64,000 nt of DNA. It comes from Cranoglanis bouderius. Lineage: Eukaryota; Chordata; Actinopteri; Siluriformes; Cranoglanididae. The translations under genes were made by a program, and so were the position numbers. Positions 51,133 through 63,100 of this stretch are shown piece by piece. How positions within the stretch are numbered: the first letter of the stretch is position 1; each line of letters begins with the position of its first letter. The notes beneath the pieces are model-generated. The model saw only the letters and a program-made list of their open reading frames with translations. It ran no database searches and was not told the origin of the DNA. The DNA lies in contig CM042548.1 in the NCBI GenBank assembly GCA_023630585.1, positions 6,687,027 through 6,751,026 on the forward strand. The letters are read 5' to 3'.

Positions 51133-54100
51133 AATGGCACACAACAATAAAATTTGCATGTGTTTTTTTTTTTTCTTTTTTTTTTTCTTTTCCCAGTGTG
51201 ATGGTACCACTGTATGTGGCAGAGTTGCCAGATAACTCTTGTCTCGCCTGATCTAATCATTATTTTTTCAGTATGATTTTTTTTTTTTTTTCTGTTTACG
51301 TTTGGGCATTTTTCTGTGCACACATCCGTGAAAATATGGGGCAGAGTAACTCAAAGAGAGGCAGCTTTAGTGTTGCATGGCCAGCAATAGAAGAGCTATT
51401 AGCATCATAAAACTGATTATGCAGTCGGCCAGCGCCTTGATTGCTCCAAGATATAAACAGCATCCATCATGTTGGAAGACAGCAGCCTGACTTTATCCCA
51501 CCGTCACAACAGATGCAAATTTCATGAGTGGCCTTTGAGACGCATTAAACATCATTTATTCTACTGTCACTGCTATTTATCGGGAATCTAACAAGATTAC
51601 CCATTGTCCTATTAAGAAGTGTGGATTGACACAGTGGTATTAAAATCTTCCTTTTGGTTATTGGGGACTGTTTGAGGCTGACCTGGGTTTGTGGACCCTG
51701 CAGGGCCAAGCAGAAGCTGCAGCACTAACATGTTGTTTGTCCTGTTTCCGCTGCTAAAATATTTACCACAGCTTCAGCATCAGCCTGTAAATCGTGTTGC
51801 CAGTGGTAATTGTGTTTTGCACCCCGCATCATTTCTATCTGTCTGGGGAAGCTGTCTGAAAAGCCATCTGGCCCAACACCTTCTTGAAGAAAACAAAGCT
51901 ATCACAAAAATACATTTCAAGTCATGTTCATTGAAAGCAGAGGCCCCTTGGGATTGCCTGCGGTGAATTGTAGATTTTTGTGGTCACTGCTCTGTTTAAT
52001 GTGTACTCCTTTTCCCTACCTCTGTCCCATCTGTCCTTTCTTCTGTTCCACTCTCAGGTGCTATTGAGGCTTGCCTGGGCCACATGCTGAAGCGCAGAGC
52101 TGCAGGCTTCCTCCGCAGTGATAAGATCGCTGCCCTCTTCACCAAGATCGGAAAGGTGTACACCACCGCCGAAGAGGTGTGCCGCAAGGTCCAGGAGCAG
52201 CTGCAGCAGCAGGCTGACATCACCAGGTCTGAGCTTTCACATTTGAACCCTCTTCAGGGTACTTTAAATCTGTGTTCGTCTTACCATGGACGCGGGAATT
52301 TGGAACTCTGAATTACGTCATTTTCGACCTTCTGTGTGTTGAAGCTACAAAGTGGGGAAACCAAACATGGACACCTCCATGTTCGTCTTTTGTTAGTAAC
52401 AGGCTAGCAACAGATAACTGTGATGAGTGATGTACAGTATCTCATAAAAGTGAGTACACCCCTCACATTTTTGTAAATATTTTATTATATCTTTTCATGG
52501 GACAACACTGACGAAATGACACTTTGCTACAATGTAAAGTAGTGAGTGTACAGCTTGGGTAACAGTGTAAATTTGCTGTCCCCTCAAAATAACTCAACAC
52601 ACAGCCATTAATGTCTAAACTGCTGGCAAAAAAAGTGAGTACACCCCTAAGTGAAAATGTCCAAATTGGGCCCAATTAGCCATTTTCCCTCCCCGGTGTC
52701 ATGTGACTCGTTTGTGTTACAAGGTCTCAGGTGTGAATGGGGAGCAGGTGTGTTAAGTTTGGTGTTATCGCTCTCACACTCTCTCATACTGGTCACTGGA
52801 AGTTCAATATGGCACCTCATGGCAAAGAACTCTCTGAGGATCTGAAAAAAAGAATTGTTGCTCTACATAAAGATGGCCTAGGCTATAAGAAGACTGCCAA
52901 CACCCTGAAACTGAGCTGCAGCACGGTGGCCAAGACCATACAGCGGTTTAACAGGACAGGTTCCACTCAGAACAGGCCTCGCCATGGTTGACCAAAGAAG
53001 TTGAGTGCACGTGCTCAGCATCATATCCAGAGGTTGGCTTTGCAGAATAGACGTATGAGTGCTGCCAGCATTGCTGCAGAGGTTGAAGGGGTGGGGTTCA
53101 GCCTGTCAGTGCTCAGACCATACGCCGCACACTGCATCAAATTGGTCTGCATGGCTGTCGTCCCAGAAGGAAGCCTCTTCTAAAGATGATGCACAAGAAA
53201 GCCCGCAAACAGTCTGCTGAAGACAAGCAGACTAAGGACATGGATTACTGGAACCATGTCCTGTGGTCTGATGAGACCAAGATAAACTTATTTGGTTAGA
53301 TGGTGTCAAGCGTGTGTGGCGGCAACCAGGTGAGGAGTACAAAGACAAGTGTGTCTTGCCTACAGTCAAGCATGGTGGTGGGAGTGTCATGGTCTGGGGC
53401 TGCATGAGTGCTGCCAGCATTGGGGAGTGTACTGTGACATGTACTGTGACATACTGAAGCAGAGCATGATCCCCTCCCTTCATAAACTGGGCCGCAGGGC
53501 AGTATTCCAACATGGTAACGACCCCAGACACACCTCCAAGACGACCACTGCCTTGCTAAAGAAGCTGAGGGTAAAGGTGATGGACTGGCCAAGCATGTCT
53601 CCAGACCTAAACACCCTATTGAGCATCTGTGGGGCATCCTCAAACGGAAGATGGAGGAGCGCAAGGTCTCTAACATCCACCAGCTCTGTGATGTCGTCCT
53701 GGAGGAGTGGAAGAGGACTCCAGTGGCAACCTGTGAAACTCTGGTGAACTCCATGCCCAACAGGGTTAAGGCAGTGCTGGAAAATAATGGTGGCCACATA
53801 AAATGTTGACACTTTGGGCCCAATTTGGACATTTTCACTTAGGGGTGTACTCACTTTTGTTGCCAGCGGTTTAGACATTAATGGCTGTGTGTTGAGTTAT
53901 TTTGAGGGGACAGCAAATTTACACTGTTATCCAAGCTGTACACTCACTACTTTACATTGTAGCAAAGTGTCATTTCGTCAGTGTTGTCCCATGAAAAGAT
54001 ATAATAAAATATTTACAAAAATGTGAGGGGTGTACTCACTTTTGTGAGATACTGTATATAGTCATTGTTATAGATGTAACAATCTAATATGTCTGTATGA

Positions 54101-57100
54101 CTGAGCTAAAGCAAATGCTAGTATATAGAGCATAACTCATTTAAAGGTAAGAGGTGCTACTTTGTTTACTGTTCATGCTGTGAGCAGCCAGTTGATTTGT
54201 TGTCACTTGCGGATGTCATGGTTGAGGAAACTGTACCAAGTTCCCGAGTAGGAATTCCGGGGTGTTTTCTTTGGTTTTTCCTAGAATGTTGGAAATTACA
54301 AGTTATGACCTTTAGTCGAATGCAGCATATGCCTTTCTGTTGGATCAATCTCAGGTGCATGACGAGAGTATCTGTCAGGCTTGGATCACTACAGTCATTC
54401 CACTTAGCCGTACTTGTTATGCCCAGCTGTTGCGACATATCAATCAATGTTTATGGCATGAAATTGGAAAAACCACAGAGCTGTTTGGTGGGTCCCTAAA
54501 CAGCCTTTGCAGCTTTCTGCTGTAAGTGAGAGATGGTGTGTGTGGATGAAACAGTGCTTCAATTGGCTTCGTATTTGTCCATTAATTCTCCATTAGCAAA
54601 CCCATGTGGCATGTGTAGCACAGAGGGCTTCTGCATAAAGGGGAGAAATCTCCAGGTAACTGTAAAGGAGTGGCACACACAGCCTTTGTCTCCTGTGTGT
54701 ATCTATAACCGTGTAAAACACAGGGTTTCATCTTGCACTCAGCGACGCTTCGACACACGGCCTTAATGTAGTGCATCTCTTATTCCTTTCCACTCCACTG
54801 AGGCCCCATTTGCTCAGTTACTCCAATTGCCATGGCAACATTACAGCATCATGATTGCTAGAACAAAGGACAAACTTGCTCATTATAGGATATCTGTGAG
54901 ATAATGATTAAGGCTCTGGTTGATAGCAGAATGAAAGGTTATTACTAAGTACACCATGGACTCAAATGGATTTGTGATGGCAAGATGGTTATTGCACTCG
55001 TGGCATGCTTGGGCGTCATTGTTTTCTGAATTCGCTTGTCATCTTTCTTTTACAGTGGCACTCGGAGCTCTGAAATCTAATTAGGCTGCATCAGCCGCTC
55101 GGTGGAGCCCCATCCCGCAGTGCAGACCAGATCTAATTTGGTTGATCCATTCTGGGTTTAAATTATTTTAGCTGGATGTTGCTGGGAGATAAAAGAGAGG
55201 TGGACCTTTGGCTCATCAGTAATAGTGGGAATGGGTCTCACCCTCTTCTAGCAAGGGCTTCTCTCATCACAAAGATGACAAGTTAAGGGTGATGTAGGGT
55301 GCTTGTCGATCTGTACTATGTACCATCATAAAAATTTGGACTTGTATGTAATTCACTTGCTGGTTGTAAATGTATTTTATCTGTACATTTCAAATAATGT
55401 ATATGCAGTGTGTTGGCTCTTCAATACCCTTCTATCCTGTAGGAGGCTCTGACCTGAACTGTACTAATCAGGTTAGACTAAATAGATCCTGTTATGGTCC
55501 TCATACCCTGGACACCTTATGATATTGGCTAGGATCAATCACAGCAGATGGGTTTGTTGAAAACAGAGAGCAACATGGACAAGCGCTCCTAAAGAGAACA
55601 ATATTTAAATGTGCCCTATAGAGTCCTTTTTCATTAATTTAACCGGTCATTCGCAGCACAAATGTGGCAACTTGTTTGGAATAAAAACCTGATTAAGCTT
55701 AATGCAATTTCATTTCATTCCATCCATTTTCTGTACCGCTTATCCTACACAGGGTCGCGGGGATCCTGGAAGACTTGGGGCATGAGGTGGTGGACACCCT
55801 AGATGGGGTGCCAACCCATCGCAGGACACATTCGCACACACTCACACATTACGGACAATTTTGGAAATGCCAATCAGCCTACACTGTATGTTTTTGGACT
55901 GGGGAAGATAAGTACCCAGAGGAAACCCCCGAAGCATGGGGAGAACATGCAAACTCCACATACGCAGGGTGGGGGCGGGAATCAAACCCCCACCACCTGG
56001 AGGTGCGAGGCTAACCAAATGTGCTAACCACCAAGTCACCATGCCCCCCGCTTAATACAATTGATTACCTAATTTCAAACTTGTAATGATTCAGTAGCCT
56101 GCATTATTTGATATGAACCTGATTTTGTCATTTGCATATGATGGACTAATCCCAAACACCTGATTTTATATATCTGCAATTTGTTGGGGTCATCCACATA
56201 TCGATATAGAGAAGGACCACATTTGAGATCAGTCTTTATTCTGTTCATTAATCGTGGTGGCCTGTTGCTGCCAAGATTTTCATACCATCCACATTAATCG
56301 TTCTCTGTACTGGCATCATATCTTCTAGGCAGGTAAGGCATTATTGCTCTCAGTGCAGAATCTGACTGTAAATCGCAATAGTATATGCATATCTTGAGGA
56401 GCCATCTCAGGCACTGGGATTTATTTGCTTAAAATGGTCTGCTTGCTCGCACCCAGCTTGACTGGCAGGGCACAGTGGGATCGATTCTAATGATGGTTTG
56501 TGGGGGATGAGGGAGAGGCAGTGGTGCAAGGAGTAGGATCGTTTGTCTTTGGGCTTGCCTTAGCCAGATAGATCAATGGGTTATTGGCTCAGGTCACTGT
56601 TGAACTTAATCATGTTGCTACCCAAAATGCCCACTGGATGTACGTCTTCATAATTTCCTGCTTGGTGTAAGACGTGTCAACTTCTACCACGTAACAGCAG
56701 TGACAGTGCCATCAAGACATTCTTGGTTTTCAGTGTGTCAGTAAAGGTCATGCTGTCTCTATGTCCTGATGTCTTCATTACAAAAGTTCTTGTTGACTTA
56801 TAAATCAGACTCAGCACTGTGGTGTCCTTTCTATAATTCTATAAAGAAGCATCATTTCTATAATTGTGGTTTGCTTAAAAATTGGTAGTTAAGAGTTATA
56901 GGTACAGGCAGATTTACAGTAAATGGTTTTGAAGTGTGGTATCTAGCTGTCCAAGCCCAGATCTGATATTACTCACTCTAAGTGAGTTTATCCAAGAAAG
57001 CAGTGCTCTGAGATGAGCCTCACAAGATGACACATTCCATTGATATGTACTTTATCACCACTGGGTGAATGGCTTTGCAGGTATAAGTGGTTGTGAATAA

Positions 57101-60100
57101 GTGTGTCGTGACTGCTGCTAGCCCTTCTTGTCTGCAGTAGACAAGCTGAACACTGTTGCTCCCCTGTGGACAGACTGTGTGGAAAAAGTACAAAAGATTG
57201 CGTCTAAAGATAAATAACCCACCTTCAGGCTCTGTGATGCTGGAGATAATGTGGTTCTGGGTCCTGTGTGGCTTTACTTCTGTAAGTTTGTGCATGTGCA
57301 CACATGCAGAAAATCTGATTAGTTAAGGTGTATCTCTATATATCTATATACTTATAGTGCTTATAATACAAATGACTGGCTGAAGTTTGTGTTATGTGAC
57401 CAAATGTATTATTATTTCCTTCATTGTGACTGGCTGTATGTTATGCCATATTGATTAACTAGGAGTTCTGTTTTCTGGCCTTATCGTTCTCTCAGAAGGA
57501 CCCAGAGCACAAGTGGACAGGAGCCTCTCCGGAGGCAGGGTTCCTCTGCAGGCCGACTCCCTCAGCCTCTCTCAGCTCAGGCCATCAAGCACATCTGGGT
57601 CCGCACAGCCCTTTTCGATAAGGTCCTGGACAAAATAGTGCAGTATATTGTGGATAACTCAAGGTAGGATGGAGCTTACTTGTATATGCACATTTGTGCA
57701 TACTCCTTTAATGCTCATTTGAATAAACTCATTTTTAATTGTTCTAAATAAAGTAGTGGAAGGAATCAGCTTGTCCTGTCTGTGTGTTTGCAGTAAGTAT
57801 TATGAGAAAGAAGCCCTGATGCATGACTCTGTATTCGGCCCTATCTTGGCAGCGCTTTTGGGTGAGCCTGTTTAAATTCTCCATGCCACACTGTGTTTCA
57901 CAATGTAAACCTACTGATTAATTAATTTTATTGTTGTATAGTAGATTGGTGTACTGTATATAGTCACTTTTTTTGTTTTGTGTTTGTTTAAAATTGACTT
58001 GTATTTCTCCACCTTGATTTATCTTGACTTTATCGTAGTTGGGCCTTGCGCACTGGAGTACACAAAGCTGAAGACTTCAGACCATTTCTGGACAGATCCT
58101 TCAGCCAACGAGCTGGTCCAGAGGCACAAGATCCATGGAGCACATCGAGGCCAGGAGGCATCGCCCAGCCGCAGGCCCGCTCTCGGGGTGAGAGCGAGCA
58201 GCATGAGGGGTGTGGATGGATGGATGGGTAGAGAGCAAATAGTCATAACATAACATAAATAATATCTATTTGATGCTGACTAAAGTATTTATTGTACAGT
58301 ATGCTACAAACAAGATGCCAAGAAAGATACTAGATAATAGAACCACCAGGAGGGTCACTAATATTAAGTGAAATTCTCCTGTCAGGGCAATATATAGACA
58401 GTGAACTCTGGTTTTTGTGGCTGGTCCAGGCTGTGTAACCAACATCTAACTAATTATGATAAAAAGGCATCTCTACTCGCTTGTCAATTACATGGACTGT
58501 CAATTCTTGCATTAGCATTCAGGCATTTAAGGGGCTGTCTCTTTGGAGGGAACACTGAACGTATTAACTTATTAGCTCTCCTGCCCTGTGACATACTGTT
58601 TACGAGAACATATTAGCTGAGAACTTGGAAATAGGGATGAGTGAAAGGAGACATGATATATTGAATCAATAATTTTTCTTGATGCATCGAATGGACGTGT
58701 GTTTCAGAATCCCTCTCGGGCTGGAATGCTTTTGAAATACGATTTATGTATGAGTATTTTTGCGATCCATTGCATATTTTAATCCCTCCTCTTTGCCTGG
58801 TCACAGATCCGTAAGAGACAGTCCAGCGGGAGCATGTCAGAGGATAAGTTTGCAGCCTCTGCGAGGGAATATGTGGAGTCTCTTCATCAGAACTCACGTG
58901 TACATCTGCTTTACGGAAAGAACAATGTGCTCGTTCAGCCGGTGAGGAACTCCACACATTGACATTTGTGTTTCAACAAAAAAGGAACGATTAATCATGT
59001 CATTTAGTACTTTAGACTAGTTAATCCAGGTGTAGAAACATTGCAGGAGGGACATTTTAATCGCAGTGCTTATCACTCAGGTTCAGCCTGCACTCATTCA
59101 GATGGCAAAATTGCACACTGTGTTGAGTCAATGACTGGGGTTTCCCTCCAGGATGAATTGAAAAGTGTTGAATTGTTGTAAGCCTACAGGTACACTGCAG
59201 TATACGTGAAATGAAGGAGCTGTATCGACGCTGATGTGAAGCACCAGTGAGAGACATAACTTTCTTGAGAAAGCAGCTTTTCCATTTTAAAGCTAATAGA
59301 TCAGGATTTGCGCTAATCCGTATAAAGATCTTAGGACTAATGTAAACAATAAGACAATTTTTTTTGAGAGAGAGAGGTGTATGAGGAAATTTATTATGAA
59401 ACAAGAACAAGGAACATGGCATCATTTTATGATGATATGTTCGAGGGTAGATATACATAAAATATATTTACTGTAGTCTACAGTTGTCTTTAGAAACCAA
59501 AATAATATAGTATGTACTTTACAAATATAGTCAAATCTAAGAATTAAAAAAATTTAAGAAAAGAACGACACTTTCATTCTTTTATCTTCAGTAACTGCTT
59601 TATCAACACCATGGATCTGTGAATCTGGAATCTATCCTAGGAACACTGGGGAATACACCCTGGTTGGGATGTTAGTCCATCTCAGGGCACCACACACTCA
59701 TAGGCACACACACATTCACACACTCATCTCATCTAGGAGGAAATGTGGACTTATTTAACAGCCCAAGCAATAACTATAAGTAGGTTGCAATATAGCAATG
59801 TATAACTGTAAGGTCAGTTAATAATAGCAAGGTCAGCGAAATTGACCGATTTGAACAGGGCATAAGGCATGCTGGACAGTGTAATCAGTGTAAATGAGTC
59901 TTGCCTATAGAGAAAGGGATTTTTTTTTTTTTCCATGAAACATGATGGTTACTTGTTGTATTTTGATTCAACCATGCTGTCATTTGTTTACTAAGGAAAA
60001 ACAGAATTAGTTTCATTCTCTCATATCTGATTCACCCTCTAGAGTTCTTTCTCTATTTGTGTAAATCTGTTTTGTTCTAAACAGAGCATTTCCCTATTCA

Positions 60101-63100
60101 TGCAGGATAAAGAGTTTTATATTACTTAAGCTGGTCCATCTGATATTTAAAAACTCAAAGTAACGCAAGACTTTTTTTTTTAATTTAGAAGAAAGACATG
60201 GAGGTGTTGAGGGGTTACTTGTCTTTGCATCAGACTGCTGACACGCTCACATTGAAATGGACCCCCAACCAGTTAATCAACGGCACTCTGGGAGAGTGCG
60301 ACCTGGAGAAGAGGTAGATCATCACACACACACGCACCAGCTTCCACACTCACATTGATTCAGCAGTATAACAGTGTAGCCACATAAATCGACTCTGACA
60401 CACATACTGATCCTCTGCTCACAGTATTTATTGGGACTACGCATTGACGGTACCCTTAAGACAGATTGTCTGCATCCACTGTCACCAACGGCGTAAGTCT
60501 TTCTCTTTTCATTCTTTAATACTGGCATCACTCATTCAAGTTTAACTTTGGTTTAACTTTGCTCACTAATGCTCTAGTGGCTGAATGACTCATTAATGCT
60601 CTTGTGGCTGAATGGACACAAATCCCCATAGCCACATCTTCCCAGAAGAATGGAGGTTATTATAACAGTAAAGGGACTAAATCTATAATGGGATGTTCAA
60701 CAAGCAAGTATGTATCTAATTGGTCAGGTGTCCACAAACTTTTGGCCATATCATGTACAGTGGGTATAGAAAAGAATCACCCCCCTTTAAAATAATTACA
60801 TTTTGCTGCTTTTCAGCCTGAAATGAAGATGGAGACAGTTTTTGTTTTATCCAGCTATATTTACTCCGTGCAACTTATAACATCCAAGTGAAAGCTATAA
60901 CACCAACATGTCAGAAATAAAATTTAAAAAAAAATTAAAAAACAGAATCACTGAGTTGGAAAAAGGATCACCCCCTTGTGTCAGTATTTTGTTGAACCAC
61001 CTTTTGCCTTTATTACAGACTTTAGTCTGTTGGGATATGTCTCTACTAACTTTGCACATCTAGACTTTGCAATATTTGCCCACTCTTCTTTGCAGAACTG
61101 TTGAAGTTTAGTTAAATTTGATGGTGACCGTTTGTGGACTACAGTCTTCAAGTCATTCAACAGATTTTCAATGGGGTTTAAGTCTGGGCTCTGACTAGGC
61201 CATGCAAGGACATTCACCTTTTTCTCCTTCAACCACTGTGTGGTCAGTTTTGCTGTGTGCTTTGGGTCATTGTCATGTTGGAAGGTAAACCTTCTTCCCA
61301 TTGACAACTTTCTGGAAGAGGGCAGCAGATTTTCCTTAAGAATTTGATGGTATTTTGCCCCATCCATTTTCCTTCTATCCTGACAAGTGCTCCAGTCCCT
61401 GGTGCAGAGAAACACCCCCATAACAGGATACTACCACATATTACCACCATTTTGGCAAAGCTCAGTCATGGGTGGCCTTTTTCTTGCAACCCTCCCTTAC
61501 AAGACACATTTGTGGAGAATTTGTGATCTTGTTGTCACATGCACACAATGACCACTCTTTGTCATAAATTCCTGCAACTGCTTCAGAGTTGCTGTAGGCC
61601 TCTTCTGGTAGCCTCTCTGACCAGTTTCCTCCTGGCTCTTTCATCCAAGTTTGGAGCGATGTCCTGATCCAGGGAGGGTCTGTGTTGTACCAACTACCTT
61701 CCAGTTCTTAATAATAAACTTCACTGTGCTTCTAGGCATTGATAAAGCCTTTGAATTTTTTTTTTGTACCCATCTCCTGACTTGTGCCTGTCCACAAGTC
61801 AAAAGATCCCGGAGATCTTTTGACAGTGCCTTGCCACCCATAGTTGATTGTTTGTTTCAGTTGCACTACAAAATGCTCCAGGAAAGCTCTTTTCATGCTG
61901 AGCTAATCAAAATGACCACAGATGATCACAGTTGAAAGTCAAATGGCTTTGTGTGCCATTGAGAAGGTGATTAGCTATACCTGATTGAATTTACATGTCA
62001 TTTTTAGGAGGGGGGGGTGATCCTTTTTCCCAACTCAGTGATTCTCGTTTTTTAATTTTTATTTATTTTTTTAATTTTCTGACATGTTGGTGTTATATCT
62101 TTCACTTGGATGTTATAAGTTGCACTGAGTAAATACAGCTGGATAAAACAAAAACTGTGTCCATCTTCATTTTAGGCTGAAAAGCAACAAAATGCGATTC
62201 TTTTAAAGGGGATGATTCTTTTCTATACCCAATGTACATGGTTTTGACATTTCTGGCAGCCCATGGACATATGCGTTAAATAAATAGTGTCATTTAACAG
62301 CTTTTCGATTGGTCATTTAGAAGCTGGAGGAAAATGCCCACATTCCATATATGGAAAAAAGCAAAAACCATGAAAATTGGAGACTGCTAGTTAAATATGT
62401 AACTGTTGTACCATGAGCCCCGAGTAACTGTCAGGGGCAATGAATATCACCTAGTTCACTAACAATGTCCCAGAGTGATGTACGACACAATGTTTGCAAT
62501 AAATATTGTCAGCCATCTTTTTTACCAAGTTCTTCCTGTGTCAGCGCTGATTGTGTAGGTCAAGGAACCCTGAGAGGCAAAAGAATTACAATGTCATGAG
62601 AAACTGACCCACCTTAGTACTCATTGGAAAGGTGTTTGGAGAAAACAACAAAGAAAGTTGTCATTTAGTTGTCATTTTCCTAAGAGAGTATTGAAATCCC
62701 TGATAATTCTGCAATATATTTCTGTTTCATTTTTGCATGTGTTGTACTTTCTAGTTACTTATAACTTACTTATTTTGTGTATACTAGCCTTTATGTATGC
62801 ACTGTGCTTTAACTGCTGCGAATTTCCCTTAAATCAGTAAAGGTTCTATGCATTTATTTAACACGTGCTGTCTTCTCTCAGCGGATTGTGGTGGGACTTT
62901 GGTGTTGGTGAGTCAGGATGGGATCCAGCGGCCCCCTCTTCACTTTCCCCCTGGAGGTCACCTGCTGGCCTTCTTGTCTTGCCTGGAGACAGGCCTACTA
63001 CCCCGGGGGCAACTGGAGCCCCCACTGTGGTCCCAGAAAGGCAAGGTGAGTGTCTTCATTACATTCTGCCTCATTATTTGCAATGGGAATCAGTAAGTGC

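Larger units (their letters stand above)
32851..52057 (+). other. sgsm2: sgsm2 intron 2 (19.2 kb)
   Basis: The intron runs from donor GTGAGTA to acceptor CTCTCAG. Transposons, SINEs and microsatellites inside it are listed separately. In the stretches between them (34,120-35,840; 36,200-38,690; 38,770-39,660; 41,020-42,550; 43,100-44,080; 44,450-46,660; 47,180-48,210; 49,730-51,000; 51,140-52,050) I found only short chance-like ORFs and low-complexity runs. Around 37,390-37,870 the wording resembles an old MITE, but I could not find its ends. Confidence 0.8.
52227..57495 (+). other. sgsm2: sgsm2 intron 3 (5.3 kb)
   Basis: The intron contains the Tc1-like element 52435-54054 and a SINE at 55710-56049. 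Elsewhere (54,060-55,690 and 56,065-57,480) I see no feature I can support. Confidence 0.85.

Noticed and set aside
51021..51323. ORFs rich in Thr-His or Cys-Val repeats
   Set aside because: They are translations of the (CA)n microsatellite; similar cases occur at 28476 and 38634.
52463..54026. Matching 70-codon ORFs on opposite strands
   Set aside because: They are the two inverted repeats of the Tc1-like element.
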